Assembly (NCBI RefSeq): GCF_030866765.1
Contig: NZ_CP133017.1
Coordinates: forward strand, 4,694,001 to 4,758,000
Reading direction: 5' to 3'
Origin: Paenibacillus silvisoli
GTDB taxonomy: Bacteria > Bacillota > Bacilli > Paenibacillales > Paenibacillaceae
Length of the DNA stretch: 64,000 nucleotides
Shown: positions 44,648 through 53,396 of the stretch, piece by piece
Layout: the number at the start of each line of letters is the position of its first letter
How positions within the stretch are numbered: position 1 is the stretch's first letter
Made by a program: the position numbers and the translations under genes
Notes under the pieces: generated by a model
The model's database searches: none
Seen by the model: only the letters and a program-made list of their open reading frames with translations
Told to the model about the DNA's origin: nothing

Positions 44648-45823
44648 TTAGGCTCTCTTCTTCCGCGTCATCACATCGAAAATAACGGCCGCGGCGAGCA
44701 CCGCCCCGCGGATCATATATTGATACGAAATGCCGACGCCGAGCAGGTTCATCCCGCTGGATAAGGAGGCCATGACGATCGCCCCGATGATCGAGCCCGT
44801 CACTTTGCCGACGCCGCCCGCTGCGGAGACGCCGCCGACATAAGCGGCCGCGATCGCGTCAAGCTCGAACAGCGTGCCGGCCGTCGTCGTCGCGGACTGC
44901 AGCCGGGCCGTGAACAGGATGCCGGAGAGTGCCGACAGCATCCCCATGGACCCGAACACGATGTACGTAATCTTCTTCACGCTAATGCCGCTCAGATGGG
45001 CCGCTTCCGGATTGCTCCCGACGGCGTAAATATGCCGGCCGAGCACGGTTTGCGTCGTAATGAAATGATAGATGACGACGACCAGCAGCATGATGATGAC
45101 CGTCCACGAGAAGCCGTTGTAGCCGGCGATGATCCACGTGATGTACGCAATGATAGCGGAAACGAATACAAGCTTGACGGCGAACATGCGGTTCGACATG
45201 ACGTCGAAGTTGTACTTCAGCTTATTGCGGCGTTTGGAAACCTCGCTTAACAGGTAAAGGATGATCACGACGGCGCCGAAAAGAAGCGATAGCACGTTAA
45301 GTCCGTTCACCTGCGCAAGAGCGGGAATGAAGCCGTTGCCGATCGCATTGAAATGATCGTCTCTAATAATGATCGTTCCGGTATCCTCCGTCACGAGCAG
45401 CAGCGCTCCACGGAAAATCAGCATGCCCGCGAGCGAGGCCACAAACGACGGAATGCCGATTTGGGCGACCAAAAATCCGTTGAACAAGCCGACGACGATG
45501 CCGAGCACGAGAATGATCGGGATCGTTATATAGAACGGCACCCCGAGCTGCGTCAGAAAAATCGCCGCAATCGCGCCTAGAAATCCGGCCGCGAAGCCGA
45601 CCGATAAATCGATATGGCGAATGACGATGACGAGCGTCATCCCTACCGCCAGTACGGCGATGTAGCCGGTCGCATCCAGCAAGTTGCTTATATTTCTTGA
45701 CGACATGAACAGGCCGTCCGTCATAATCGAGAACGTCAGCATGATGACGAACAGCGCAATGTACATGCCGTATTCGCGAATGTTCACCCGGATCATCGAC
45801 TTGGCTTCCTGAAAGAAATTCAT
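44648..45823 (-). CDS. xylH: Sugar ABC permease, XylH/MmsB type
   Basis: A 391-residue permease of the CUT2 class with about ten to twelve membrane segments, partner of the XylG-type ATPase. The length and motifs (NISNLLDATGYIAVLAVGMTLVI; YAVGSNPEAAHLSGISVKK; LDAIAAAYVGGVSAAGGVGK) match the xylose-type permeases rather than the shorter ribose permease RbsC. Third gene of xylF-xylG-xylH, starting 11 bases after xylG. Substrate is most likely D-xylose, possibly another aldopentose or galactose. Confidence 0.9.
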   Translation of the reverse strand: MNFFQEAKSMIRVNIREYGMYIALFVIMLTFSIMTDGLFMSSRNISNLLDATGYIAVLAVGMTLVIVIRHIDLSVGFAAGFLGAIAAIFLTQLGVPFYITIPIILVLGIVVGLFNGFLVAQIGIPSFVASLAGMLIFRGALLLVTEDTGTIIIRDDHFNAIGNGFIPALAQVNGLNVLSLLFGAVVIILYLLSEVSKRRNKLKYNFDVMSNRMFAVKLVFVSAIIAYITWIIAGYNGFSWTVIIMLLVVVIYHFITTQTVLGRHIYAVGSNPEAAHLSGISVKKITYIVFGSMGMLSALSGILFTARLQSATTTAGTLFELDAIAAAYVGGVSAAGGVGKVTGSIIGAIVMASLSSGMNLLGVGISYQYMIRGAVLAAAVIFDVMTRKKRA

Positions 45824-45834
45824 AGTTGTTCCCC

Positions 45835-47355
45835 CTATTGCGTCGCAAACTTCATAATTTTTTCCTGATCGGCCTCTTCGATGGACAGCTCGCCTTTCAT
45901 GCGTCCTTCAGCCATGACATAGATGCGATCGCTCATCCCAAGCACCTCGCCCAGCTCCGACGAGATCATAATGATGCTCATGCCTTCGCTGATCAGCTTG
46001 TTCATGATCGTATAAATTTCGAATTTGGCGCCGACGTCGATGCCGCGGGTCGGCTCATCGAGAATGAGCAGCTTCGGTCCGACGAACAGCCATTTGCCGA
46101 GCGATACCTTCTGCTGGTTCCCGCCGCTCAGATTGCCGACGATTTGCTCCACGGACGGCGTCTTAATATTCAACGATTGCTTGTAGCCGCTCGCAATTTT
46201 CACTTCTTCGTTGCCGTTGATGACGCCGCGCCTTGAAATCTCCCGCAAATTCGCGGCCGAGATGTTGCTCTTGATATCCTGCAGCAGGAACAAGCCGTCG
46301 CCCTTGCGGTCTTCCGTCACATAAGCGATTCCCGCTTCGATCGCGTCGCTCGGATGCTTAACGTTTCGGATGACTCCGTTCAGCTTCATTTCACCCTGCA
46401 ATTTATAGGACCGCGGATTGCCGAATATACTCTGTGCCAATTCCGTTCGTCCGGAGCCCATTAAGCCGGCAATACCGACGATTTCGCCTTTGTTAACATG
46501 CAGATTGACGTCTTTGACGACTTCGCGGCCGAGTCGCGGGTCGTATGCGGTCCAATTTCGAATTTCAAGAATCGGCTCGCCAAACGATTTCGTCGTACGT
46601 TTCGGATAAATATCGTCGATCTCGCGACCGACCATGTTTTTAATAATAACGCTTTCGGAAATTTCGCCCTTGGCGGCATCCAGCGTGCAGATCGTCTTCC
46701 CGTCGCGTAGAACGGTCGCCTTATCCGCGATCGCGATGACCTCCTTGAGCTTGTGCGAGATCATAATGCACGAAATACCCTGCTTCTTCAGCTCGCGCAG
46801 CAGCTGCAGCAAATTTTCGCTGTCATCCTCGTTCAGCGCGGCCGTCGGCTCATCCAGGATGAGCAGCTTTACATCTTTGCTTAACGCTTTGGCGATTTCG
46901 ACAAGCTGCTGCTTCCCGACGCCGAGCTCCTTCACGAGCGTCTCCGGACTGACGTTCAGCTTCACCTTCTGAAGCATCTCCTTCGCCCGGACGATCGTTT
47001 GATTCCAATTGACGAACGCGCCCTGCCTCACTTCATTGCCTGCGAAAATATTTTCATACACCGTTAAATCGGGAAACAGCGCCAGCTCCTGATAAATGAT
47101 GGCGATGCCCGCCTTGACGCTATCGCTGATCTTCGAGAATTGCTGCGTGCGTCCCTCGAAGACGATGTCGCCTTGGTACGTGCCGTACGGGTAAACGCCG
47201 CTCAGCACCTTCATCAGCGTCGACTTGCCTGCGCCGTTCTCGCCGATCAGGCAATGAATCTCGGCCTGCTCAACCTTGAAGCTGACGTCCGACAGCGCTT
47301 TGACGCCCGTAAATGCCTTCGATATCCCGTTCATCTCTAGTAGATAGTTGCTCAT
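45835..47355 (-). CDS. xylG: Sugar ABC transporter ATPase, XylG/MmsA type
   Basis: A 506-residue protein with two ABC domains in tandem, as usual for CUT2 importers. First domain: Walker A GENGAGKST, Q-loop IYQELALFPD, Walker B LLILDEPTAAL. Second domain: degenerate Walker A GLMGSGRTEL, signature LSGGNQQKVSLGKWL, Walker B LLILDEPTRGIDVGAK. The first domain's signature LGVGKQQLVEIAKAL is atypical, also normal for this class. ATG at 47355 follows AGGAG by 10 bases. Middle gene of xylF-xylG-xylH. Confidence 0.93.
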   Translation of the reverse strand: MSNYLLEMNGISKAFTGVKALSDVSFKVEQAEIHCLIGENGAGKSTLMKVLSGVYPYGTYQGDIVFEGRTQQFSKISDSVKAGIAIIYQELALFPDLTVYENIFAGNEVRQGAFVNWNQTIVRAKEMLQKVKLNVSPETLVKELGVGKQQLVEIAKALSKDVKLLILDEPTAALNEDDSENLLQLLRELKKQGISCIMISHKLKEVIAIADKATVLRDGKTICTLDAAKGEISESVIIKNMVGREIDDIYPKRTTKSFGEPILEIRNWTAYDPRLGREVVKDVNLHVNKGEIVGIAGLMGSGRTELAQSIFGNPRSYKLQGEMKLNGVIRNVKHPSDAIEAGIAYVTEDRKGDGLFLLQDIKSNISAANLREISRRGVINGNEEVKIASGYKQSLNIKTPSVEQIVGNLSGGNQQKVSLGKWLFVGPKLLILDEPTRGIDVGAKFEIYTIMNKLISEGMSIIMISSELGEVLGMSDRIYVMAEGRMKGELSIEEADQEKIMKFATQ

Positions 47356-47451
47356 CCGCTTCTCGCTCCTTACCCGGACAAGGCTTACGAGCAAGGAGCA
47401 GCAACAGACGTATCCATCGCCGCTCCTTCCTTGTTCACCCTTGCGCTCGTA

Positions 47452-48558
47452 TTACAGACCTTGGAAATCTTTCGCCTCATAGTAGCCGGAGTCGATCAGC
47501 TTCTCTTTCACATTCTCTTTGTCCACGACGATCACTTCGGTTTGCTTCGCTTTTACGTCGATGCTGCCATTGTTGTAGGAGCCGGTCGTTTCAGGCGTAT
47601 TGCCGTCGAGGATGGATACGGCCATTCCCATCGCGTCCTTCACGAGATCGCGCACATCCTTGAACACGGTCATCGATTGTTTGCCGTCGATGACATATTG
47701 AACGGAAGCTTTCTCCGCGTCCTGACCCGTTACGACGAAGCTCTTCACAGCCGAATCGGAAGCGAATACGTCCGCGATGGAGCGAGCAGTGCCGTCGTTC
47801 GGCGCCAGAATCGCAACGTCGCCCTTCATATCTGCTGCCGCGGCGGTCAGATGCGTTTGCGCTTTGTTTTTCGCTTCGTTGGCATCCCAGTTCGTCGTTA
47901 CTTGACCGATAATTTTGCTGAGCTGATCGCGGCTGAGGTCGGCTGTATCTTTCAAAGCTTCGGCTTCGCTGGAGTTGGCGATTTTGAACGTGCCGTCAGC
48001 GATCTTCGGCTGGAGCACCGTCCATGCGCCTTGGAAGAACAAGAAGGCGTTGTTATCCGATGCTGCGCCGGCGTACAGGTAAAGCGGCTCGCCGCTTCCT
48101 TTGGCATGGTCGACGAGGTATTGCGCTTGCGCCTTGCCTACGGCGATGCTGTCGAACGTCACGTAGTAATCGACCGCGTCGGTTTTCGTGATCAACCGGT
48201 CATAAGAGATGACCTTGATCTTCGCTTTCTTCGCGGCTTCAACCGCGGCTGCGGCAGCGTCGCCGTCTTGCGGGCAAATAATGAGCACATCGATGCCTTT
48301 ATTGATCAACGTTTCAACGTTCTCCTTCTCTTTCGCGGAGGAGCCTTGGCTGAACAAAATTTCCGTCGAGTAATCCGTCCCTTTCAGCGCATCCTTAAAG
48401 CGCTGCTCATCCTGCACCCAGCGCGGCTCATCCTTCGTCGGCAGCACGATGCCGACACTCACTTTGCCGCCCCCGTTCTTGCTGCCGCATGCTGCGACGA
48501 TGGCTGCGAAGATCATAATGACGAGCAGCAGCGATACCGTTTTGAATCCTTTTTTCAT
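47452..48558 (-). CDS. xylF: Xylose-type sugar-binding lipoprotein
   Basis: A 368-residue periplasmic-binding lipoprotein of the XylF/ChvE type. The signal ends in FAAIVAACGS. The mature part opens VSVGIVLPTKDEPRWVQDEQRFKDAL and has VISYDRLI, the sugar-contact loop typical of XylF and ChvE, and FVVTGQDAEKASVQYVIDGKQSMTVFKD. First gene of the importer operon. A second, divergent paralogue lies upstream (49240-50334) with the same VISYDRLI motif. Start ATG follows GGGGAAATAGAA. Confidence 0.92.
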   Translation of the reverse strand: MKKGFKTVSLLLVIMIFAAIVAACGSKNGGGKVSVGIVLPTKDEPRWVQDEQRFKDALKGTDYSTEILFSQGSSAKEKENVETLINKGIDVLIICPQDGDAAAAAVEAAKKAKIKVISYDRLITKTDAVDYYVTFDSIAVGKAQAQYLVDHAKGSGEPLYLYAGAASDNNAFLFFQGAWTVLQPKIADGTFKIANSSEAEALKDTADLSRDQLSKIIGQVTTNWDANEAKNKAQTHLTAAAADMKGDVAILAPNDGTARSIADVFASDSAVKSFVVTGQDAEKASVQYVIDGKQSMTVFKDVRDLVKDAMGMAVSILDGNTPETTGSYNNGSIDVKAKQTEVIVVDKENVKEKLIDSGYYEAKDFQGL

Positions 48559-48582
48559 TTCTATTTCCCCTCTCAGCATTAT

Positions 48583-48596
48583 CTGAAGCGCTTACA
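48583..48596 (-). promoter_or_regulatory. Possible cre (CcpA) site upstream of xylF
   Basis: On the minus strand TGTAAGCGCTTCAG, matching the cre consensus TGWAANCGNTNWCA at the first 11 of 14 positions. Located 25-38 bases before the xylF start; carbon catabolite repression would be expected for a sugar importer. Confidence 0.45.
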
Positions 48597-48680
48597 TTTT
48601 GACTATATCACCGGACTTCGGCCATGAAAGCGCTAACGTCTAGCACTTTTTTCATACTATCTGCACAATTTTGCGCTTCG

Positions 48681-48720
48681 GAGAAAAAGAAAGACGCTGC
48701 AGCGGTTCGGCTGCAGCGTC
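48681..48720 (-). terminator. Terminator-like hairpin upstream of xylF, near-duplicate of the one at 49202
   Basis: GACGCTGCAGC (48693-48703), loop GGTTCG, GCTGCAGCGTC (48710-48720): a perfect 11-bp stem followed on the minus strand by TTTCTTTTTCTC. It would stop transcripts entering from the upstream sensor operon before xylF. Confidence 0.75.
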
Positions 48721-48763
48721 CTATTGGCTCGCACGGGCGGCTTCGGCTTCTTGGGCCGGGTTT

Positions 48764-48990
48764 GTACGATTTCTCGTACATATTGGCTCGTTTGGGCGGC
48801 TCCCAGAGCCAATTTGTACGATTTATCGTACATATTGGCTCGTTTGGGCGGCTCCCAGAGCCGATTTGTACGATTTATCGTATATATTGGCTCGTTTAGG
48901 TGGCTCCCAAAGCCAATATGTACGATTTATCGTACATATTGGCTCGTTTGGGCGGCTCTCAGAGCCGATTTGTACGATTGGCTCGCGATG
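48764..48990. repeat. Tandem array of 52-bp units with palindromic cores
   Basis: Four complete units start at 48764, 48816, 48868 and 48920, exactly 52 bp apart, with a truncated fifth at 48972 and a degenerate unit before the first (48721-48763). Each unit opens with a 16-bp palindrome GTACGATTTATCGTAC (perfect in units 2 and 4) and contains a nested hairpin: outer TTGGCTC/GAGCCAA, inner TGGG/CCCA. Short reading frames in the array cross units out of phase because 52 is not a multiple of three, so it is non-coding. Confidence 0.92.
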
Positions 48991-49010
48991 GCGATTCCAG
49001 CTCCATGAGA

Positions 49011-49126
49011 GGTAACAGTTTCCGTACATGAGCACAAATGCGGCGAATCCACCGCATGAGCGGTAACCGTTACCGTACATGAGCACGAATGCGGCGTTTC
49101 CAGCTCCAAGAGAGGTAACCGTTACC
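49011..49126. repeat. Second array: GGTAACCGTTACC palindromes at 51-52 bp period
   Basis: GGTAACAGTTTCC at 49011, then the perfect 13-bp palindrome GGTAACCGTTACC at 49062 and 49114. The bases between are also repeated (CGTACATGAGCAC, AATGCGGCG). The period equals that of the adjacent array, and both have CGTACAT just after the palindrome, so the two may be diverged forms of one unit. Apart from these arrays, 48605-49201 holds no gene that I can see. Confidence 0.85.
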
Positions 49127-49191
49127 GTACTACAATTGCTGCAAAAGTCAATTCATTCATTTTCCGGACGGGCGGCTCCGAGGGTACCGAC

Positions 49192-49227
49192 ACAACAAGA
49201 AACGCTGCATCCGTACGGCTGCAGCGT
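49192..49227 (-). terminator. Terminator of the sensor operon
   Basis: ACGCTGCA (49202-49209) pairs with TGCAGCGT (49220-49227), with CCGTACGG in the loop; minus strand continues TTTCTTGTTG. Lies 12 bases after the end of the second XylF-like gene. Confidence 0.7.
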
Positions 49228-49239
49228 CCTCGTAATCCG

Positions 49240-50334
49240 CTATTTCACATTGCGATATACGTCCTCTTTCTTATGGAACCCGTCCGCGATAATCGTGCTG
49301 TCGATGTTGGACTTATCGACCGCGATCGGCTCCAGCAGGATGGCCGGTACGTCGATTTTCTTGTTGAAGACGGTTTTGTCGGTATGGACCGTCTCTCCCT
49401 TCGCCATCCGGACCGCCAGCTCGGCGGCCGCTTCCGCAAGCTTCGGAATCGGCTTATAGACGGTCATCGTCTGCGTCCCTTCGACGATGCGCTGCGCCGC
49501 GGCGAGCTCGGCATCCTGGCCGGATACCGGAATGCGGCCCGCCAGCCCCTGCCCGGTAAGCGCCTGAATGACGCCGCCCGCTGTCCCGTCATTGGCGGCA
49601 AGCACCGCGCTGATGGCGTTGCTGTTCGCCATCAGCGCTTCATCCATGTTCGCGCGCGCATTCGAGGGAATCCATTCTTTCGTGAACGCGTCATAGACGA
49701 TGCGAATATCGCCCTTATCTACGTATGGCTTCAGCACATTCATCTGCCCTTGTTTGAACATATGGGCATTGTTGTCCGTATCCGCGCCTTCGATCAGCAC
49801 GTAATTGCCGTGCGGCGCTTCGGCGACGATCGCCTTCGCCTGCAGCTCGCCCGCCTTCTCGTTGTCGAAGGAAATGTACAGGTCGACGTCCGAGCCTACG
49901 ATCAGCCGATCGTACGATATGACCTTGATGCCAGCCTGATGCGCTTTGGCGACGATCGCGGCCGAAGCCTCGGCATTGTGCGGAACGACGACGAGAACGT
50001 CCACGCCCTGCGAAATCATATTCTCCGCCTGCGCGATCTGCTTCGCATCGTCGCCGTTCGCTGCTTGAACCTCAACCGCGGCTCCCAGCTTCTCCACCGC
50101 CGCCTTGAACAGGTCGCGGTCCTTCATCCAGCGCTCTTCCTCAAGCGTGTCGATCGACAAGCCCACGACCAGCTTCTGCTCTTGTTGGTCACCCTGAGCC
50201 TTCGCCCCCGCCTGCTTCCCCGCCGATAACGCTGCACTTTCGCCATTCCCGCTGCTTCCGGAACAAGAGCTCATCAACGCGATCAGCAGCGCCGACAAGC
50301 CGAGCCATCCTATCATTTTCCCCCAATGCTTCAC
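49240..50334 (-). CDS. Second XylF-like sugar-binding lipoprotein, encoded with the sensor genes
   Basis: A lipoprotein of about 364 residues paralogous to the xylF product downstream. Signal ends in LLIALMSSCSG. Mature part: LVVGLSIDTLEEERWMKDRDLFKAA, VISYDRLIVGSDVDLYISFDN and IPVSGQDAELAAAQRIVEGTQTMTVYKPI. GTG at 50334 is chosen because AAGGAGAG lies 7 bases upstream and the signal peptide then begins MKHWGK; an ATG at 50358 has no ribosome binding site. It directly follows the response-regulator gene, so it is the fourth gene of the sensor operon and may deliver sugar to the XylGH channel or help sensing. Confidence 0.88.
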   Translation of the reverse strand: MKHWGKMIGWLGLSALLIALMSSCSGSSGNGESAALSAGKQAGAKAQGDQQEQKLVVGLSIDTLEEERWMKDRDLFKAAVEKLGAAVEVQAANGDDAKQIAQAENMISQGVDVLVVVPHNAEASAAIVAKAHQAGIKVISYDRLIVGSDVDLYISFDNEKAGELQAKAIVAEAPHGNYVLIEGADTDNNAHMFKQGQMNVLKPYVDKGDIRIVYDAFTKEWIPSNARANMDEALMANSNAISAVLAANDGTAGGVIQALTGQGLAGRIPVSGQDAELAAAQRIVEGTQTMTVYKPIPKLAEAAAELAVRMAKGETVHTDKTVFNKKIDVPAILLEPIAVDKSNIDSTIIADGFHKKEDVYRNVK

Positions 50335-50361
50335 GGTCCATCTCTCCTTGATTCCCATGCT

Positions 50362-51960
50362 CTAGCCGCGCTTCAGATTGGACGGCCGAAGGAGCATTTT
50401 CCGATATTCCGTCGGCGAGTGGCCGATAATCTTCTTAAACACCCTGCTAAAATAATTCGGATCATTATACCCGACCTCGTACGTAATTTCCTTCAAGCTC
50501 TTGTCCGTCTCCTGCATGAGCTGCTTCGCGGACTCCATCCGGCACTCGGTCAAATAGTCGATATAATTCATGCCGAAATGCTCCTTGAACAGCTTGCTCA
50601 CATAGAACGGATTCCGGTCCGCAACCGCCGCCACCCGCTCCAACGAGAGATCCTCGTGCGCGTGCTCGCGAATATAGCGCTTCAGCGTCAGCACGACATC
50701 CGACTCCGATTCGCCAAGCCGCATGACCGTCGTTTCCGCCAGCTGCTCAATGAGCCCGCGCGTGTCCGCCTTGAGCTGCTTATAGCTGGCCGCCAGCTGC
50801 GAGTAATAAGGCTTCTTCCGCACTTCAACGCCCATCTCCTGAAGCATGCGGGTGACGATGACGAGCATTTCGAACGTATGCTGCTGCGCCATCCCGACTT
50901 GCTCCCCGGCGCCGTCATACACGTCGATCAGCTGCCAAATCTGGTCGGCGGCCGAATCCCAACGGCCGAGACGAACCTCTTCGAGCACATGCTTCTCGAT
51001 GCCCGCCGTTATCAGGCCGATCGAAGGAACCGCGTGATGCGGGATATCCTCGTAAAAGCAGTACCGGGACGGCAGCGTGACATCGGCGGAAGCGAGCAGC
51101 GCTTCATGATACGAGCGCCGCATATGGCGCGCATTGCCGCACAAGCCGCCAATGCCGACGAACGGCTCGAAGCCGCCGTGCCGCTCCGCAAGCTGAATCA
51201 GCCTGCGCCCGATGCCGATCGCGCAGCTGCGGTACGATTGATCGCCGTTCAAGTAGACGATCATCGCAAGCTGCTTGCCGGACAGCCGGCCCAGCCAGCA
51301 GGACACATCCTCCAGCTGTGCGGCAATCCTGCCATACAGCTCGTTCAATAGCCGACCCGCTTCTTCTATCCCGCCACCGGCACCGTCCTTAGGCTCGGAT
51401 AGGTGCAGATGAAGGACGAACCCGCTTCGCGACTCGGGCAGGCCGAGCAGCTCCATCATGTCGTCCAAATGCTTCGACGGCATGTGATCGAATAGCAGCT
51501 GCGAGACGAGATCCGCCTCGACGATCGGAAGCAGCCGCTGAAGCCGCTCGCGGTCCTTTAGCCTCCGGTCGGCTTCGAGACGCTGCGCCTTAATCTCGTC
51601 GATCACCTTGCCGACCGTTTCTTGAATCGCGGCCTTCTTGCTCGGCTTCAGCAGGTAGTCGCTCACGCCCAGCTTCAACGCCTGCCGCGCAAACTCGAAC
51701 GTATCGTAGGCCGTCACCATAATGAACTTGATGCCGCCGTTCGCCGCTTTGATCCCCTCGATCGCCTTCAGACCGTCGATCCCCGGCATCTTAATGTCCA
51801 TCGTAATGAGATCCGGCTGCAGCCGGTCCGCGGCTTCGATCGCCTCTCTGCCGTTTCCGGCCTGTCCGACGACTTCGACCTCCTCGAAAGCATCCTCGAT
51901 CATCTTCTGCAGCGCCCTGCGCTCTATCGGTTCATCATCCACGATTAATAGGCGGATCAT
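50362..51960 (-). CDS. YesN-type response regulator of the sugar-sensing system
   Basis: A 532-residue regulator: receiver (LLIVDDE, Asp55 in TMDIKMPGIDG, Lys in LLKPSKK), a long middle region of about 290 residues, and a C-terminal AraC domain (LSLERVAAVADRNPFYVSKLFKEHFG; ITYEVGYNDPNYFSRVFKKIIGHSPTEYR). ATG at 51960 follows GAGGAGG and overlaps the kinase stop as ATGA. By analogy with the XylFII-LytS/YesN system of solvent-forming clostridia it should activate the xylF-xylG-xylH operon; that is inference from gene order. Confidence 0.93.
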   Translation of the reverse strand: MIRLLIVDDEPIERRALQKMIEDAFEEVEVVGQAGNGREAIEAADRLQPDLITMDIKMPGIDGLKAIEGIKAANGGIKFIMVTAYDTFEFARQALKLGVSDYLLKPSKKAAIQETVGKVIDEIKAQRLEADRRLKDRERLQRLLPIVEADLVSQLLFDHMPSKHLDDMMELLGLPESRSGFVLHLHLSEPKDGAGGGIEEAGRLLNELYGRIAAQLEDVSCWLGRLSGKQLAMIVYLNGDQSYRSCAIGIGRRLIQLAERHGGFEPFVGIGGLCGNARHMRRSYHEALLASADVTLPSRYCFYEDIPHHAVPSIGLITAGIEKHVLEEVRLGRWDSAADQIWQLIDVYDGAGEQVGMAQQHTFEMLVIVTRMLQEMGVEVRKKPYYSQLAASYKQLKADTRGLIEQLAETTVMRLGESESDVVLTLKRYIREHAHEDLSLERVAAVADRNPFYVSKLFKEHFGMNYIDYLTECRMESAKQLMQETDKSLKEITYEVGYNDPNYFSRVFKKIIGHSPTEYRKMLLRPSNLKRG

Positions 51961-53396
51961 GGGCTTCGCCTCCTCGGAAGCGTTAATGTAATGCATGTGC
52001 CTTCCCCAATCTTCGAATCTATCGCTATCAGCTCGTCGACGCCGTAAAATAACTGCAGCCGCTGCAGCACGTTGCGAATCCCGATGCCGGTGGAATGCCC
52101 CTTGTAAGCGGCACTTTCCGATTCGGACAGCAGCCGCTCGGCCAGCCCTTCATCCATCCCTTGCCCCGTGTCCATCACCTGCACGATGACGTAATCCGCT
52201 TCATTCTTCACGCGTAGCGTCAGCGTGCCTCCGTCCTCGGAAGGCTCGATCGCATAGATGAACACATTTTCCGCAAGCGGCTGCAAAATAAGAATCGGCA
52301 CTTCAATGTCGAGCGCCTCTTCATCGATCTCTTTCACCACGCTGATGCGGTCCCCGAATCTCGCTTGCTGAATGGCCAGATATTCATCGAGCACGTCTAC
52401 TTCGTCTCTCAGCGTAACCCGGCTGTCCATGCGCCTCAGGTTATAGCGAAGCATGCCGGCAACGGAGCTGATCAGCTCGCTCGTCTTGTCCGCTCCGGCC
52501 AAATAAGCCTCCTTCGAGAGCATATTCAACGTGTTGAACAAAAAATGCGGGTTGATCTGGCTCTGCAAGCTCTTCAGCTCGCTGTCCTTCAGCATGAGCT
52601 TGTGCTTATGAAGATCATATTCCAGCTGCGCCTTACTCTGAATCTCATCGAACAAATTACCGATATTCAGGCGCATGCTATCCATCGTTTTGGCTAAGAA
52701 AGCCATATCGTCATTGTTCTGCACCTCGATCGGCTTCTGGAAATTGCCCCGCGAGAGCTCGCGCGCAGCCTGCGTCAGCTTCAATATCGGCTGAGTCACG
52801 CTGCTGACGAAGCGGAACGAGAAGAGCAGCAGCAGGAGCGATACGAACGCCAGCGTCCAGAAGCCCAGCTTCAGCAGATCGTCGCTGCGCTGGATGATGT
52901 TCCGGTAGAACGCGTCGTACGTCTTTTGCTCGCCGCTGATCAGGGACAACGCCGTCTCCGAAATATACTTGGAGATGTTCGTCGCTTCGTCAAACTGCTT
53001 CGCCGCTTCCTCTTCGGCGTTATCCTGCTTGAACCGGACGACCAGATCCATTGCTTCCGACTGGCTTTCCAGCATGTTTTGAAAGTTGTCCAGCAGGAAG
53101 TTGTTGTTCGGATTGCGCAGCCAGTTCAGCTCCGACTTCGTATGATGGAGCTCGTTATTGTCGCTTATATAGCGGCTCAAGCTATTTTGCGAGGGGGACA
53201 TGCGATAGTCGTTGAGCGACGTTAACGTCTGCTGGCTTTGCTGCGAAGCCTGATTCATCAGCAAATAACGCTGCAGAATCTCGTTGTACTGCTCGACCGT
53301 CTTCTGGTTGAACACGCTGAGCGACAGCCAGATCACGGCCATAATAATCCAGATTAAGAGCGATAAGAGCATCATTTTGCTGCGGATCGTTTTCAT
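51957..53396 (-). CDS. YesM/LytS-type sensor histidine kinase
   Basis: A 479-residue kinase. Membrane segment 1 near residues 9-27, an extracellular helical region of about 150 residues, segment 2 near 180-200 (LAFVSLLLLLFSFRF), HAMP domain, then the His_kinase box with the acceptor in QSQINPHFLFNTLNML. The ATPase domain has PLAENVF in the N box, DTGQGMDEG and a late GIGIRNVLQRLQLFYG. The N box continues FIYAIEP where most relatives have a His-containing IKHGIEP. It overlaps both neighbours by 4 bases (ATGA), so binding protein, kinase and regulator are made together. Confidence 0.92.
   Translation of the reverse strand: MKTIRSKMMLLSLLIWIIMAVIWLSLSVFNQKTVEQYNEILQRYLLMNQASQQSQQTLTSLNDYRMSPSQNSLSRYISDNNELHHTKSELNWLRNPNNNFLLDNFQNMLESQSEAMDLVVRFKQDNAEEEAAKQFDEATNISKYISETALSLISGEQKTYDAFYRNIIQRSDDLLKLGFWTLAFVSLLLLLFSFRFVSSVTQPILKLTQAARELSRGNFQKPIEVQNNDDMAFLAKTMDSMRLNIGNLFDEIQSKAQLEYDLHKHKLMLKDSELKSLQSQINPHFLFNTLNMLSKEAYLAGADKTSELISSVAGMLRYNLRRMDSRVTLRDEVDVLDEYLAIQQARFGDRISVVKEIDEEALDIEVPILILQPLAENVFIYAIEPSEDGGTLTLRVKNEADYVIVQVMDTGQGMDEGLAERLLSESESAAYKGHSTGIGIRNVLQRLQLFYGVDELIAIDSKIGEGTCITLTLPRRRSP

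Noticed and set aside
48671-49015. Several short frames reading IGSFGRLPEPICTIYR-like repeats
   Set aside because: They come from the 52-bp non-coding array; the period is not a multiple of three, so all three frames show the same peptide in rotation.
48764-49126. Possible CRISPR array
   Set aside because: The stretches between palindromes are themselves conserved, not unique spacers, and no cas genes are present.
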